A stretch of 64,000 nt of DNA, from assembly GCA_023474345.1 (NCBI GenBank), contig JAMCXS010000023.1, positions 1-64,000 of the forward strand, in the 5' to 3' direction. Shown one piece after another: positions 1 to 8,289 of the stretch (position 1 is the stretch's first letter; every line of letters starts with the position of its first letter). Both the position numbers and the translations under genes were made by a program. Origin of the DNA: Acidobacteriota bacterium. Its GTDB lineage: Bacteria; Acidobacteriota; Terriglobia; UBA7540. The notes under the pieces are model-generated. The model saw only the letters and a list, made by a program, of their open reading frames with translations. It was not told the origin of the DNA and searched no databases.

Positions 1-434
1 GGCACTTCGCGCGCTGTCTCGGCAGTCGCGCTGAGGGAATCCTCATGGCGCTCCTCGATCGTCACCGGTAGGGGCGATTCATGAATCGCCCCTACTGCCG
101 CGTGGGTCGGGGCGATAAAACGGTAACCGTGGCGCGGCAGCGTTTCGATGAAGCGCGGATTCTCCGCCGAATCGCCCAGCGCTTCCCGCAGCTTGTTGAC
201 GGCGGTATTGACGCTGTGGTCGAAATCCACAAAGGTGTCCGCCGGCCAGAGTTGCCGGCGCAATTCCTCCCGGGTGACGACCCCGCCCGGATGATTGAGA
301 AGGATCGCCAAGATTTGAAAGGGCTTTTCCTGCAGCTTGACCTTCAGACCGTACTTGCGCAGTTCTCCGCCGCGAAGGTCAACTTCAAAAGGCCCGAAAT
401 CAAGCACGCGAGTTGGCGAAGGTGCGTTTTCCAT
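1..434 (-). CDS. winged-helix (OmpR/CadC-type) TPR regulator, N-terminal part only
   Basis: The frame is open from an ATG at 434 down to the window edge, giving about 144 residues. Residues 10-105 form an OmpR/PhoB-type winged helix (motifs LQEKPFQILAILLNHPG, VTREELRRQLWP, VDFDHSVNTAVNKLREALGD, PRHGYRF). The protein then enters a linker containing AIHESPLP, encoded by a perfect 28-bp palindrome at 68-95. This is the N-terminal part of a paralogue of the next gene, which ends only 18 bp upstream, so the two are probably co-transcribed. The DNA is nearly identical to 1964-2397, which points to recent duplication or gene conversion. By analogy with the full-length copy the missing part should hold a membrane segment, a TolB-like domain and TPRs. 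The truncation is due to the window edge, not to a mutation. Confidence 0.85.
   Translation of the reverse strand, partial: MENAPSPTRVLDFGPFEVDLRGGELRKYGLKVKLQEKPFQILAILLNHPGGVVTREELRRQLWPADTFVDFDHSVNTAVNKLREALGDSAENPRFIETLPRHGYRFIAPTHAAVGAIHESPLPVTIEERHEDSLSATAETAREV
68..95. repeat. REP-like perfect palindrome inside a coding region
   Basis: This is a 28-bp perfect palindrome: 14-nt arm GTAGGGGCGATTCA followed by its complement. It lies in the linker of the partial regulator and is read in frame as part of AVGAIHESPLP. The same palindrome occurs at 2030-2057, and close relatives (GTAGGGGCGATTCACGAATC) occur at 58840-58864 and 59655-59680 next to the RAYT transposase. Confidence 0.85.
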
Positions 435-452
435 ATCGACATCCGCCTGGTT

Positions 453-2396
453 CTACGGCGGGAAGTTCATGCGGCGCAGGTAAACCTGGAAGCGCGGGTC
501 GGAGCGCAGGGGGTCCCACCCTGGGGCGACTTGGAGTATGGTAAAACGCCGGTCGCGTTCCTGGTAAGCTTTTTCCATATAGGAAAAAGCCTGGTCTTTG
601 TCACCCAAGCCAGCAAAAAGGTAAGCGAACCAAGACGCGGGGACATAGCGGTGCTTTGATTCTTCCCGCCATCTCCGAATTTGCCAAAGCCAGTAACCTC
701 GGACGCCGTCCTTTGCGTAAGCTTGCCCGAGCGTCGCCACTTCGGCTGCACTCATTCCCCCAAGTAAGTAGCCCTTCTGACGAGCGGCAACCGCTTCCTG
801 ATACCTGTGCTGCGCAATGTAAATGGCCTCGAAGTCTTGGTAAATACCACTGTACTCGGGAAATAACGACGCCGTATCTCGACACTGCTGGAGCGCCTGA
901 TCGAACTCGCGCGCATAAATGTAGCAAATAGCCAGGTTCCTGCTCATCCACGGCGAGAGGGGGTCGAGTTGCTGCGCCCGCTGCGCCTCACGGATACCTT
1001 CCGCATACCGTTTCATGGACGAAAGGTATACGGAGTACCGCTGGTGCGCCATGGCGGAATTGGGGTTGAGTTCGATGGCGCGCTTGTAATCTTTCTCAGC
1101 CGCTGCCCAGTCCCAGTCGTACTCGAAGTAGGAACACGCCAGAGCAGCGTGAGCTTCGGCCGACGCTGGGTCGATTTCGAGCGCCTTCCGCGCGGCGGCC
1201 CTCACCTTTGGAAACAACTCTTTCGGAGGCGCGAGGTATTGTCGGTTGAGCTCCACATATGATTCCGCGAGTTCCGTATAAGCGGGCGTGTAGCCGGGGT
1301 CAATCTCTATGGCTTGCTGGAAATGGTCAATGGCAGGCTTATAACTTTTTTCAGTTCGCTTGTTTAGGTAGAATCGTCCCAACACGTAAAGCCGGTGGGC
1401 CTCGGGATTGACGGGGCGGGCGCTGGCGAGGCGCACCTGCTCCTGCGGCGTGACCTTGACGCGAATCTGCGTGACAATGGCGCGCGCCACTTCGCTTTGC
1501 AGCGCCAGCACGTCGCCCAGGTTGCGCTCGTAGGTTTCAGACCAGAGGTGGCGGTCAGTGGGCGCGTAAAGCAGATTCGCCGTGATGCGCACCCGGTCGC
1601 CGGAGCGCAGCACAGAGCCTTCCACGATGGCGTCCACGTTGAGTTCGCGCGCAATCTCCGGCAAGGGCTTCTTGGCTCCCTTGTATTGCATCACCGAAGT
1701 TCGTGAAATTACCCGCAAAGCGCTGACCTGGCCCAGCGTAGTGATCAACTCGTCGGTCATACCGTCCGCCAGGTATTGCTGGCCGGGGTCGCCGGAGAGA
1801 TTTTCCAGCGGCAGGACGGCGAGGGAGTGGATTGCGGGAATCGGGGCCGCTGCCGGCGGGCCACGGCGGGCTAAGTCTGTGCGGAAGAGGATAACGGCGA
1901 GCAGTCCAACGACCCCGAGGCCAAGCCCTGCCAGCCACAGCTTTTTCGGTGAAGCGTGCGGAGGCACTTCGCGCGCTGTCTCGGCAGTCGCGCTGAGGGA
2001 ATCCTCATGGCGCTCCTCGATCGTCACCGGTAGGGGCGATTCATGAATCGCCCCTACTGCCGCGTGGGTCGGGGCGATAAAACGGTAGCCGTGGCGCGGC
2101 TGCGTCTCGATGAAGCGGGGATTCTCCGCCGAATCGCCCAGCGCTTCCCGCAGCTTGTTGATGGCGGTATTGACGCTGTGGTCGAAATCCACAAAGGTGT
2201 CCGCCGGCCAAAGCTGCCGGCGCAATTCCTCCCGGGTGACCACCTCGCCCGGATGATTGAGAAGGATCGCCAAGATTTGGAAGGGCTTTTCCTGCAGCTT
2301 GACCTTCAGACCGTGATTACGCAGTTCTCCGCCTTGGAGATTTAGCTCGAACACTCCGAAGCGGACAAGACTTGAGGGACGGGCGATCTCAGACAC
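453..2396 (-). CDS. winged-helix DNA-binding, TolB-like and TPR transmembrane regulator
   Basis: A 647-residue protein. Residues about 10-110 are an OmpR/CadC-type winged helix. A REP-encoded linker (AIHESPLP, about 116-123) follows, then one membrane segment near 152-170 (LWLAGLGLGVVGLLAVILF). Residues about 190-310 are TolB/FlgO-like (LAVLPLENLSGDPGQQYLAD, ADGMTDELITTL). The C-terminal half consists of TPR-like helical repeats (for example AIDHFQQAIEIDPGYTPAY, AEKDYKRAIELNPNSAMAH). The topology resembles CadC/ToxR one-component regulators: cytoplasmic DNA-binding domain, one membrane helix, external sensor. The start is GTG at 2396 with GGGAGGT upstream. The family is abundant in Acidobacteriota; its targets are unknown. 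The next paralogue begins 18 bp after the stop. Confidence 0.88.
   Translation of the reverse strand: MSEIARPSSLVRFGVFELNLQGGELRNHGLKVKLQEKPFQILAILLNHPGEVVTREELRRQLWPADTFVDFDHSVNTAINKLREALGDSAENPRFIETQPRHGYRFIAPTHAAVGAIHESPLPVTIEERHEDSLSATAETAREVPPHASPKKLWLAGLGLGVVGLLAVILFRTDLARRGPPAAAPIPAIHSLAVLPLENLSGDPGQQYLADGMTDELITTLGQVSALRVISRTSVMQYKGAKKPLPEIARELNVDAIVEGSVLRSGDRVRITANLLYAPTDRHLWSETYERNLGDVLALQSEVARAIVTQIRVKVTPQEQVRLASARPVNPEAHRLYVLGRFYLNKRTEKSYKPAIDHFQQAIEIDPGYTPAYTELAESYVELNRQYLAPPKELFPKVRAAARKALEIDPASAEAHAALACSYFEYDWDWAAAEKDYKRAIELNPNSAMAHQRYSVYLSSMKRYAEGIREAQRAQQLDPLSPWMSRNLAICYIYAREFDQALQQCRDTASLFPEYSGIYQDFEAIYIAQHRYQEAVAARQKGYLLGGMSAAEVATLGQAYAKDGVRGYWLWQIRRWREESKHRYVPASWFAYLFAGLGDKDQAFSYMEKAYQERDRRFTILQVAPGWDPLRSDPRFQVYLRRMNFPP
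2030..2057. repeat. REP-like perfect palindrome inside a coding region
   Basis: Identical to the palindrome at 68-95 and at the same place in the paralogous regulator, coding in frame for part of AIHESPLP in the linker between the DNA-binding domain and the membrane helix. Because both paralogues carry it, the insertion probably predates the duplication, unless gene conversion copied it. Confidence 0.85.
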
Positions 2397-2672
2397 CGCT
2401 AGACCTCCCGTTTATAGCGAGAGTTTACCACACGCCGAACGGCCGTTCAATAATGATGAGAACTTCGGATGCCTGGCATGAAGTCCTGTGCCATGAATGG
2501 ATTATACGGTGACGTGCAATTGCGCGCGCGATGATCCACTGTGCATTGAAAGGCTCCGCGACCCATGTAAAAGTGGGCTCAACGAACCAGATGCTGCCTG
2601 CCGGCTACGGCGGCTGAGAGCTTGCGGATCCACCGGAAACCGGCCAAAGCAGACTGGGCATGGAGGTGGGCG

Positions 2673-3176
2673 ATGAAAACGATTCGAAGTTTGATGACCC
2701 TGGTTGGGCTTTCTCTGCTGCTTTCCGCCCTGGCTGTAACAGTGGCGAGAGCGCAGAATCTTGTAATCGCGGCAACCGAATTTAGCGGCAGCTTTACTCT
2801 TCCCTTCGAAGCTCAGTGGGGAAGCATGACCCTGCCGGCAGGGGATTACACCCTGAGCTATGGGCGCGTGATCGACAGAGCGGGAGCCTACGCAGTGGCA
2901 ATCGCGGGCGAAGCCAAGGGAGGCCCGCATGGCGTGCTTCTCGTCCAGGGGCGTAGCCAGACTTCAGCCACGAAGGATGCGCTCGTCTGCGCTCGCGGAA
3001 GCAACACACTTATTGTCCGCGCACTCGAGATGGCGGCGATCGGCCAGTCGGTAAGCTTCGCGGCGCCACGCGGCGCGGAAATCCTGGCGCAAAAAGGGAG
3101 CCGCGGCGCCTACACGCAGCTTGCTGAAGCGCCGATGCTGATTCAGCGCGTGCCAGTCAAACTGAATGGGAAGTAA
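2673..3176 (+). CDS. small secreted protein of unknown function
   Basis: A 167-residue protein starting MKTIRSLMTLVGLSLLL, a Sec-type signal peptide with probable cleavage after ARA (around residue 27). The start ATG at 2673 is preceded by GGAGG about 7 nt upstream; an upstream in-frame ATG at 2622 would add 17 residues ahead of the signal peptide and is less likely. The mature part is small, without cysteine clusters or a recognisable catalytic motif. Phrases such as TLPAGDYTLSYG resemble many small exported proteins of Acidobacteriota. It is transcribed divergently from the regulators at 453-2396, so regulation by them is possible but not shown. Confidence 0.75.
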   Translation: MKTIRSLMTLVGLSLLLSALAVTVARAQNLVIAATEFSGSFTLPFEAQWGSMTLPAGDYTLSYGRVIDRAGAYAVAIAGEAKGGPHGVLLVQGRSQTSATKDALVCARGSNTLIVRALEMAAIGQSVSFAAPRGAEILAQKGSRGAYTQLAEAPMLIQRVPVKLNGK

Positions 3177-3204
3177 GTTTGCGGTAAAGGATCTGTTCAC
3201 TTCC

Positions 3205-3258
3205 GGGGGCGGGCCCGCGGTTTCGCTGAGGGAACTGAGGCCCGTCCCCGCCTCTTTT
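3205..3258 (+). terminator. possible intrinsic terminator after the small secreted protein gene
   Basis: A GC-rich stem (GGGGCGGGCC at 3206-3215 with GGCCCGTCCCC at 3239-3249, one bulged T) with a long loop is followed by CCTCTTTT. It sits about 30 bp after the stop codon. The long loop and short T-run make this a moderate call. Confidence 0.4.
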
Positions 3259-3533
3259 CGGCCTGCCACTCAGGTTGGCGTTTGAACTCCAACCCTGATT
3301 CGTTTGCTTGTGAGGGACTCCAAACTTCGAAGAGCGCTCAACAGGCTAAATATGCCAAAATGGAACGAGAGGATGTGTGCGGGAGAAAAGTGGAGGGGCG
3401 CGAGAGAATTTGAATGCGCAGAGACTTCGGAATTCGGAAATAAGCGCGTGGGGAAACGAGTCCGCAAATTTCCGCAGGCAGCCCGAAAGGGCCTTCTGGC
3501 TTCAAACTAATTTCGTGACGTTAAATTAAAAAC
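3259..3533. other. intergenic region with no supported gene
   Basis: Between the putative terminator and lgt. A 68-codon reading frame at 3304-3510 has no ribosome-binding site, no family resemblance and a low-complexity basic composition, so I do not call it. A promoter for lgt presumably lies here but no convincing -35/-10 pair was seen. Confidence 0.4.
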
Positions 3534-4451
3534 ATGATTCCAATTCTTTTCAAACTGGGCCCGATTACCATTTACAGCTATGGGCTGATGATGGCGCTGG
3601 GATTCATTGCCGCGTACCTGCTGCTGGTGGTGGAGTGCCGGCGCCGAAAACTATCTTCGGACTTCGCCTCGTCGATTATCGTGTGGGGGGCCATCGGCGG
3701 ACTGGCGGGAGCACGGCTGTGGGACGTATACGATCAGTTCCCAAGCTACGCTCAACACCCGCTGTCGATAATTTTCTCAAGTTCAGGCTTTGTATGGGAC
3801 GGCGGGCTCCTGGGCGGGCTCCTGGCTGTTTACCTTATCTCGCACTATTACAAAGTCCCCTTTCTCACCACGGCGGACATGGCCGCCCCCGCAGTCCTGA
3901 TTGGGCAGGCGCTCGGCCGAATGGGATGCCTGCTTTCAGGCGACGGCGACTGGGGCCTGCCAACCAAAATGCCCTGGGGCATGTCTTTCCCTCATGCCAT
4001 CGTAGGGTGGAACTCACAAACCGTGCTCAAGCTGAACGCGCACGACCAACTGGTTTCAGGTTTTTACCCGGGCGTGCGGGTCCAGCCCACACCGATTTTT
4101 GAAGCAGTGCTTTACGTGGCAATCGCCGTGTTCCTGATTTGGGCGATGCGCAAGCGACACTGGGCCGAAGGGCGAGTCTTTTACGCATTCCTTGTGCTGT
4201 CCGGGGGCGCGCGCTTCCTGGTGGAATTCTGGCGAATCAATCCCCGCGTGCTGTGGGGGCTGACCGAATACCAGATCTTTTCAATCCTGCTGATGGCTGT
4301 CGGGGTCGCGGCGCTGGTGATAACAAGGAACAGGAAGCCCGCAGCCGTATCAGCCTTAGCCGGTCCCGATGAATCGGGGAGATCCGACTCTGCATCCACA
4401 CGTCGCAAAAAGCGTGGCCTAAGCGCCACCACAACTCAGTCCGGCAAATGA
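3534..4451 (+). CDS. lgt: prolipoprotein diacylglyceryl transferase (Lgt)
   Basis: A 305-residue polytopic inner-membrane protein that would transfer diacylglycerol from phosphatidylglycerol to the lipobox cysteine of prolipoproteins, the first step of lipoprotein maturation. Features seen: the N-terminal pattern LGPITIYSYGLMMALGF, a glycine-rich helix (WGAIGGLAGARLWDV), GLLGGLLAVY, GQALGRMGC at 125-132 and a C-terminal GGARFLVEFWR segment. The usual family signature GRxGNFxNxE is replaced by GRMGCLLSGDGDWG (128-141), a variant I associate with a divergent Lgt subgroup. The last 30 or so residues are a polar basic tail. The 3' end overlaps the convergent carbonic anhydrase gene by 16 bp. Confidence 0.9.
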   Translation: MIPILFKLGPITIYSYGLMMALGFIAAYLLLVVECRRRKLSSDFASSIIVWGAIGGLAGARLWDVYDQFPSYAQHPLSIIFSSSGFVWDGGLLGGLLAVYLISHYYKVPFLTTADMAAPAVLIGQALGRMGCLLSGDGDWGLPTKMPWGMSFPHAIVGWNSQTVLKLNAHDQLVSGFYPGVRVQPTPIFEAVLYVAIAVFLIWAMRKRHWAEGRVFYAFLVLSGGARFLVEFWRINPRVLWGLTEYQIFSILLMAVGVAALVITRNRKPAAVSALAGPDESGRSDSASTRRKKRGLSATTTQSGK

Positions 4452-5071
4452 ATGACCTGCCCCGTGGTTAACTGGTAGAGGGCTTTGATCAGGGTGAGCC
4501 TGCCTGCCTTGACTCTTTGCTGGAGCAGCGGACTGTTGCGCAACAGGTCGGAGGCACTTTGGTGGACGTTGGCTTGCTCTGCCAGCCTGAGCAACTCCTC
4601 GCCTCCGGCGCGGCCTTTGACGCTTGCGAGCGCCGGACGAACCTTGTCCACGATCGCTTCCAGATTCGGGGAAGGTGGCGTCTCACCCGAGACCGCCGCC
4701 GCAACTGCGCCGCACTTCTCATGGCCCATGATGACGAGGACCCTGGCGTCGAGGAACTCCGCAGCGTATTCAATACTGCCCAGAGCCACCGGGTCAGCCA
4801 CGTTGCCTGCCGTTCGAATCACAAAGAGATCACCGAGGTTCTGATCGAAGACCAGGCTGGGGGACACGCGGCTGTCCGAACAGGTCAGCACGATGACCCG
4901 CGGGCGCTGCCCGTTGGCGAGTCCCGCGCGCCGGTGAACATATTCACGGGGCGCGGGATTGCCGTCCTGAAATCTCTTGTTCCCTGCCATCAGGCCAGCC
5001 CAGATCTCCTCCGGACTTCGCTCCGGAAGTGACCCCGGTCTTGAAACCGAGTTCGTTCGTGTCGTGGTCAT
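4436..5071 (-). CDS. beta-class carbonic anhydrase
   Basis: A 211-residue soluble enzyme catalysing reversible CO2 hydration. Zinc ligands and catalytic dyad are visible: CSDSR (Cys64, Asp66, Arg68) and GHEKCG (His117, Cys120). SPEEIWAGLMAGNKRF near the N-terminus and VADPVALGSIEYA are also typical of bacterial beta-CAs. I take ATG 5071 as the start: GGGAG lies about 9 nt upstream and the family homology begins soon after. An in-frame ATG at 5179 would add 36 residues unlike the family. The gene follows the FNR-like reductase by about 104 bp on the same strand and overlaps lgt tail-to-tail. Confidence 0.92.
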   Translation of the reverse strand: MTTTRTNSVSRPGSLPERSPEEIWAGLMAGNKRFQDGNPAPREYVHRRAGLANGQRPRVIVLTCSDSRVSPSLVFDQNLGDLFVIRTAGNVADPVALGSIEYAAEFLDARVLVIMGHEKCGAVAAAVSGETPPSPNLEAIVDKVRPALASVKGRAGGEELLRLAEQANVHQSASDLLRNSPLLQQRVKAGRLTLIKALYQLTTGQVIHLPD

Positions 5072-5175
5072 GGCAAATAACTCCCGCGGAGCAATCCCGC
5101 ACTCAGGCAGATGGTGATTGCCGGCAATCAGCGGTATGGAATCCGGCGATCGTTGACTGCCGCTACAGAGTAAAG

Positions 5176-5886
5176 TCAATCGTACTTTTCGTAGCTGAGT
5201 GCCTTGCGGTCATAGCCCATACTGCGGAGTTCCTGCGAGACGTCATCAATCATTTTGCGCAGGCCGCAGATATAGGCATGGAATCCCTTTTTGTCCGCCA
5301 GATAACGGACCACATGGCGCTGGACATAGCCGGTGTGGCCGGTCCAGCCGGGATCGGGACGGCTGAGCGTAGGAACAAAATGAAAACCGGGATGCTCTTC
5401 AGCTATCTTCTCAAACTCTTCGCGATAAAGAATGTCGGGCTCTTTTCGAACGCCAAAGATGAGCCACACTTCAGAATGATGCGGGCGGCTATAGAGCTGC
5501 TGCAGCATAGCGCGAATGGGCGCAATGCCGGTGCCGGTGGCGATAAAAGCGGAAACAGCATCAGATGGTTCCCGCAAGGTGAAAAAACCGAAAGGTCCTG
5601 AGAAGCGAATCGCGTCACCGGGCTTCAGGTGGAAAAGCCAGGAAGACGCCCGGCCTTCCGGAAGAATGTTTACGCAAAGGTCGAACCCGTTGTCGGCGCG
5701 CGGCGCGGAAGCAATCGAGTATGGCCGGCGGATTTTCTTGCCGTTCGGCTCGAGCTCCAGCGAGATAAACTGGCCAGGTTGGAAATCGAACCGGTGGCCG
5801 TTTGAGACCTGAAACTCGAAGTGCTTCGTCCGCTCGTTCGTGTACCGAACGCTGCGAAGAAAGGCTTCATGGTGGGAAAGACTCAT
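5176..5886 (-). CDS. ferredoxin-NADP reductase-like FAD oxidoreductase
   Basis: A 236-residue protein of the FNR superfamily. The N-terminal FAD-binding barrel carries RRPYSIAS (the RxYS flavin motif, about residues 53-60). The NAD(P)-binding half carries GTGIAPIRAMLQQL (pyrophosphate loop), LIFGVRKEPDILYREEF and CGLRKMIDDV near the C-terminus, with a terminal YEKYD resembling the aromatic C-terminus of bacterial ferredoxin/flavodoxin reductases. There is no 2Fe-2S domain in the chain, so it would act with a separate electron carrier. The start ATG overlaps the stop of a possible small gene upstream (ATGA). It is followed by carbonic anhydrase. Confidence 0.85.
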   Translation of the reverse strand: MSLSHHEAFLRSVRYTNERTKHFEFQVSNGHRFDFQPGQFISLELEPNGKKIRRPYSIASAPRADNGFDLCVNILPEGRASSWLFHLKPGDAIRFSGPFGFFTLREPSDAVSAFIATGTGIAPIRAMLQQLYSRPHHSEVWLIFGVRKEPDILYREEFEKIAEEHPGFHFVPTLSRPDPGWTGHTGYVQRHVVRYLADKKGFHAYICGLRKMIDDVSQELRSMGYDRKALSYEKYD

Positions 5887-6194
5887 AGGTCCGCCTTAAT
5901 TTCTCCTTCCGAGACTTCTTGAGCCCTGCCGAGGACGAACGATGCCATCTCCGGATGATCCTCCAACGATTGGCCAGGCTGAATCTCTACCCCCGGATGT
6001 TTCCGCGCTTCAGGGGCACCCGGCTCCGGCCGGCCAGGGCCGGGAAGCGCAGCCCACACATAGAGATAAGAGCCAGCAGACGGAACTCCCGCGGCCAAGT
6101 CCTGAGCCCTTTGGTTCGCTCGCTCAATGGGGCTGCCATCCGCACACAACCCAACAGCAGTCCGATGATCTTCATTGGACATGGATGATTCCAT
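5883..6194 (-). CDS. possible small protein of unknown function upstream of the reductase
   Basis: A 103-codon frame whose TGA overlaps the ATG of the reductase, as in translationally coupled genes. I recognise no domain. The product is rich in Pro, Ala, Gly and Glu with an acidic C-terminal segment (SLEDHPEMASFVLGRAQEVS). Several other frames are open across the same stretch, including one on the plus strand, so openness alone is weak support. The overlap is the main reason for listing it. Confidence 0.35.
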   Translation of the reverse strand: MESSMSNEDHRTAVGLCADGSPIERANQRAQDLAAGVPSAGSYLYVWAALPGPGRPEPGAPEARKHPGVEIQPGQSLEDHPEMASFVLGRAQEVSEGEIKADL

Positions 6195-6247
6195 ACTAAA
6201 AAGTATATTTTACCGCGGAATGCTCTGCCTGGGTAGATACTTCATCA

Positions 6248-6312
6248 TTCCAGAGCCATCACCAGAGCGGGCCCGGAAGACATGAATGTGTTCAGGCTTT
6301 CAAAGAAAGCCT
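6248..6312 (-). pseudogene. short degenerate fragment of ndk
   Basis: About 62 bp closely match the inside of the intact ndk gene at 7059-7122, with roughly four substitutions and one inserted base. On the minus strand it still reads ESLNTFMSSGPALVMALE before a TGA; ndk has ESLTTFMSSGPALVMVLE. No flanking ndk sequence remains on either side. Confidence 0.65.
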
Positions 6313-6385
6313 ATCGCGTTCGCTCCGGCAGGGCAGGGAAGTCCTCCGTTTGTAAAAAGGAAGCCAACGAAAGCTCAGCGGTCGA

Positions 6386-6568
6386 TCAGCCGCGCCCGGC
6401 TTGGTCACGCAAGGTAGGACAGATTGGTGGTATATTAGTTGACTTGAGACGCTCCTCAATAAATTGCTTATAAAGCCTGAGTTCCGCTCTTGACCGAAGG
6501 CTAGACAGAATACCCCCCAAAGCACAACCAGATACGAACACCACAGCTAAATCCATCCATGTGTACAT
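6386..6568 (-). CDS. putative small single-pass membrane protein
   Basis: A 60-residue frame starting MYTWMDLAVVFVSGCALGG: one hydrophobic helix (residues about 5-22) followed by a basic/amphipathic stretch (SLRSRAELRLYKQFIEER) and a short tail. The ATG at 6568 is preceded by GGGGG about 8 nt upstream, which decides this start over a longer form from 6682 lacking such a site. The layout resembles small membrane-anchor proteins. I do not recognise a family. Confidence 0.5.
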   Translation of the reverse strand: MYTWMDLAVVFVSGCALGGILSSLRSRAELRLYKQFIEERLKSTNIPPICPTLRDQAGRG

Positions 6569-6872
6569 GATGATTTCCCCCTGGACTCGGCAATTGCTGG
6601 TTTTGTGGCATGAGCATAGCGCACTCAAAAACTTAAAATGCTGGAACGTGTTACTAGTAGCACAAGGACCTTGCATTTTCAAGTAATAATCTAGTCAATG
6701 CATTAAACCGATTACTGAATGCCCTACAACCCCTTTCTTGCCTTACGGACGGGTTGGTTTTCTGCTTGATGCTTGCCACAACAGTCGTTGGGCGCTTTTC
6801 GCCGGCAATTTCCCGGATATAGTGCGGCCATCGGCCTGCGCCACGAAACGCTCCGGCGCTGTGAAGGAAGGG
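6569..6872. other. intergenic region, nothing recognised
   Basis: About 300 bp between the small membrane protein and ndk. It is more AT-rich than its surroundings near 6600-6730. The 64-codon frame at 6738-6932 runs antisense into ndk and has no support. No tRNA, terminator or clear promoter was found. Confidence 0.4.
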
Positions 6873-7292
6873 TTAAATGAGTTCTACGCCGGGAAAGAAA
6901 TAACCGATTTCAAAAGCAGCGGTTTCGGGTGAGTCGGAGCCGTGGACGGCATTGCGCTCGATGTTTTGAGCGTAAAGCTTGCGGATGGTGCCGGGATCGG
7001 CTTGATCGGGATTGGTGGCGCCCATTGCCTGGCGCAGGCGCGCGATAACGCGTTCGCCTTCCAGAACCATCACCAGCGCGGGGCCGGAAGACATGAATGT
7101 GGTCAGGCTTTCAAAGAAGCCCTTCCCCCGATGCACCGCATAGAAACCTTCCGCTTCTTTCTTGGTCAGGCGCACGAGGCGCGCGGCAACCAATGTGAAA
7201 TGATTCGCCTCGAAAATTTTGATGATGTCGCCAATGTGACAAGCCGCGACAGCGTCGGGCTTGACGATGGTAAGCGTACGTTCGAGCGCCAT
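6873..7292 (-). CDS. ndk: nucleoside diphosphate kinase
   Basis: A 139-residue enzyme transferring the gamma-phosphate between nucleoside triphosphates and diphosphates through a phosphohistidine. Features: ERTLTIVKPDAV at the N-terminus, the loop residues FYAVHRGKGFF, and the active-site NAVHGSDSP with His117. The ATG at 7292, preceded by GAGAGGCAC, matches the normal family N-terminus; an upstream in-frame ATG at 7319 would add nine non-homologous residues. It lies about 100 bp downstream of sucD on the same strand. A fragment of this gene lies at 6248-6312. Confidence 0.95.
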   Translation of the reverse strand: MALERTLTIVKPDAVAACHIGDIIKIFEANHFTLVAARLVRLTKKEAEGFYAVHRGKGFFESLTTFMSSGPALVMVLEGERVIARLRQAMGATNPDQADPGTIRKLYAQNIERNAVHGSDSPETAAFEIGYFFPGVELI

Positions 7293-7398
7293 GTGCCTCT
7301 CTGTATCTATGCTCGGCAATAAGATACCGGCATTAATGACAAAATTATGAATTACAAATTACCAACGAAGGACTAGTCCATTATCTCATGCAGCGGAG

Positions 7399-8289
7399 TT
7401 AGGTTGCTGAACCCGCCCTGGCCCCGAGCGCGCGCGCCATGGTTTCCCCGATCAGCGCGGGGCTTGCTGCGACATTGATCCCCGCCGCCTGAAAGGCCGC
7501 GATCTTGTCAGCGGCGGTGCCTTTGCCTCCGGAAATGATGGCGCCGGCGTGGCCCATGCGGCGTCCGGGCGGCGCGGTGCGTCCGGCGATAAATCCGACG
7601 ACCGGCTTTTTCACGTTGGCCTTAATGAAGTCGGCTGCCTGCTCTTCGGCGCTGCCGCCGATTTCTCCGATGATGACAATGCCGTGGGATTCCTCATCCT
7701 CGTTCATCAGCTTGAGCGCGTCCACAAAGTTCGTTCCGATGATGGGGTCGCCGCCGATGCCGATGCACGTGGATTGGCCGATGCCGAGCGCCGTAAGCTG
7801 CCCGACGGCTTCGTAAGTCAAAGTACCGCTGCGCGAAATGACGCCGACGTTTCCCGGCCGGTGGATTGAGGCCGGCATGATGCCGATCTTGCACTTGCCA
7901 GGTGAAATGATGCCGGGACAATTGGGACCGATCAGTCGCGTCTGCGTTCCAGCCAGGAACTGTGCAACGCTCACCATGTCGAGGGTCGGAATGCCCTCGG
8001 TAATCGCCACCACCAGGGGCAGCCCGGCGTCCGCCGCCTCCATAATAGCGTCCGCCGCAAAGGGCGGAGGAACAAAAATCACCGAGGCGTTGGCTCCGGT
8101 GGCATCCTTCGCCTCGCGCACGGTGTTGAATACCGGAATGCCGTCGATCGTCGTTCCGCCCTTGCTGGGCGTGACTCCGGCCACCACCCTGGTGCCGTAA
8201 GCTATCGCCTGCTGAGTGTGGAACATGCCCTCGCGGCCCGTAATGCCTTGAACAAGCAATCGCGTTTCTTCGTTAACTAAAATAGCCAT
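7399..8289 (-). CDS. sucD: succinyl-CoA ligase alpha subunit
   Basis: A 296-residue subunit of the TCA-cycle enzyme interconverting succinyl-CoA and succinate with nucleotide phosphorylation. The N-terminal CoA-binding Rossmann domain carries [39 protein letters not shown] follows, and the phosphohistidine loop [18 protein letters not shown] lies near residue 247. It is the second gene of a sucC-sucD pair (67-bp gap), the standard arrangement. Length and motifs are normal. Confidence 0.96.
   Translation of the reverse strand: MAILVNEETRLLVQGITGREGMFHTQQAIAYGTRVVAGVTPSKGGTTIDGIPVFNTVREAKDATGANASVIFVPPPFAADAIMEAADAGLPLVVAITEGIPTLDMVSVAQFLAGTQTRLIGPNCPGIISPGKCKIGIMPASIHRPGNVGVISRSGTLTYEAVGQLTALGIGQSTCIGIGGDPIIGTNFVDALKLMNEDEESHGIVIIGEIGGSAEEQAADFIKANVKKPVVGFIAGRTAPPGRRMGHAGAIISGGKGTAADKIAAFQAAGINVAASPALIGETMARALGARAGSAT

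Noticed and set aside
81-659. Long plus-strand frames opposite the regulators (81-659 and 2043-2345)
   Set aside because: They are antisense shadows of the conserved winged-helix coding sequence and lack start signals.
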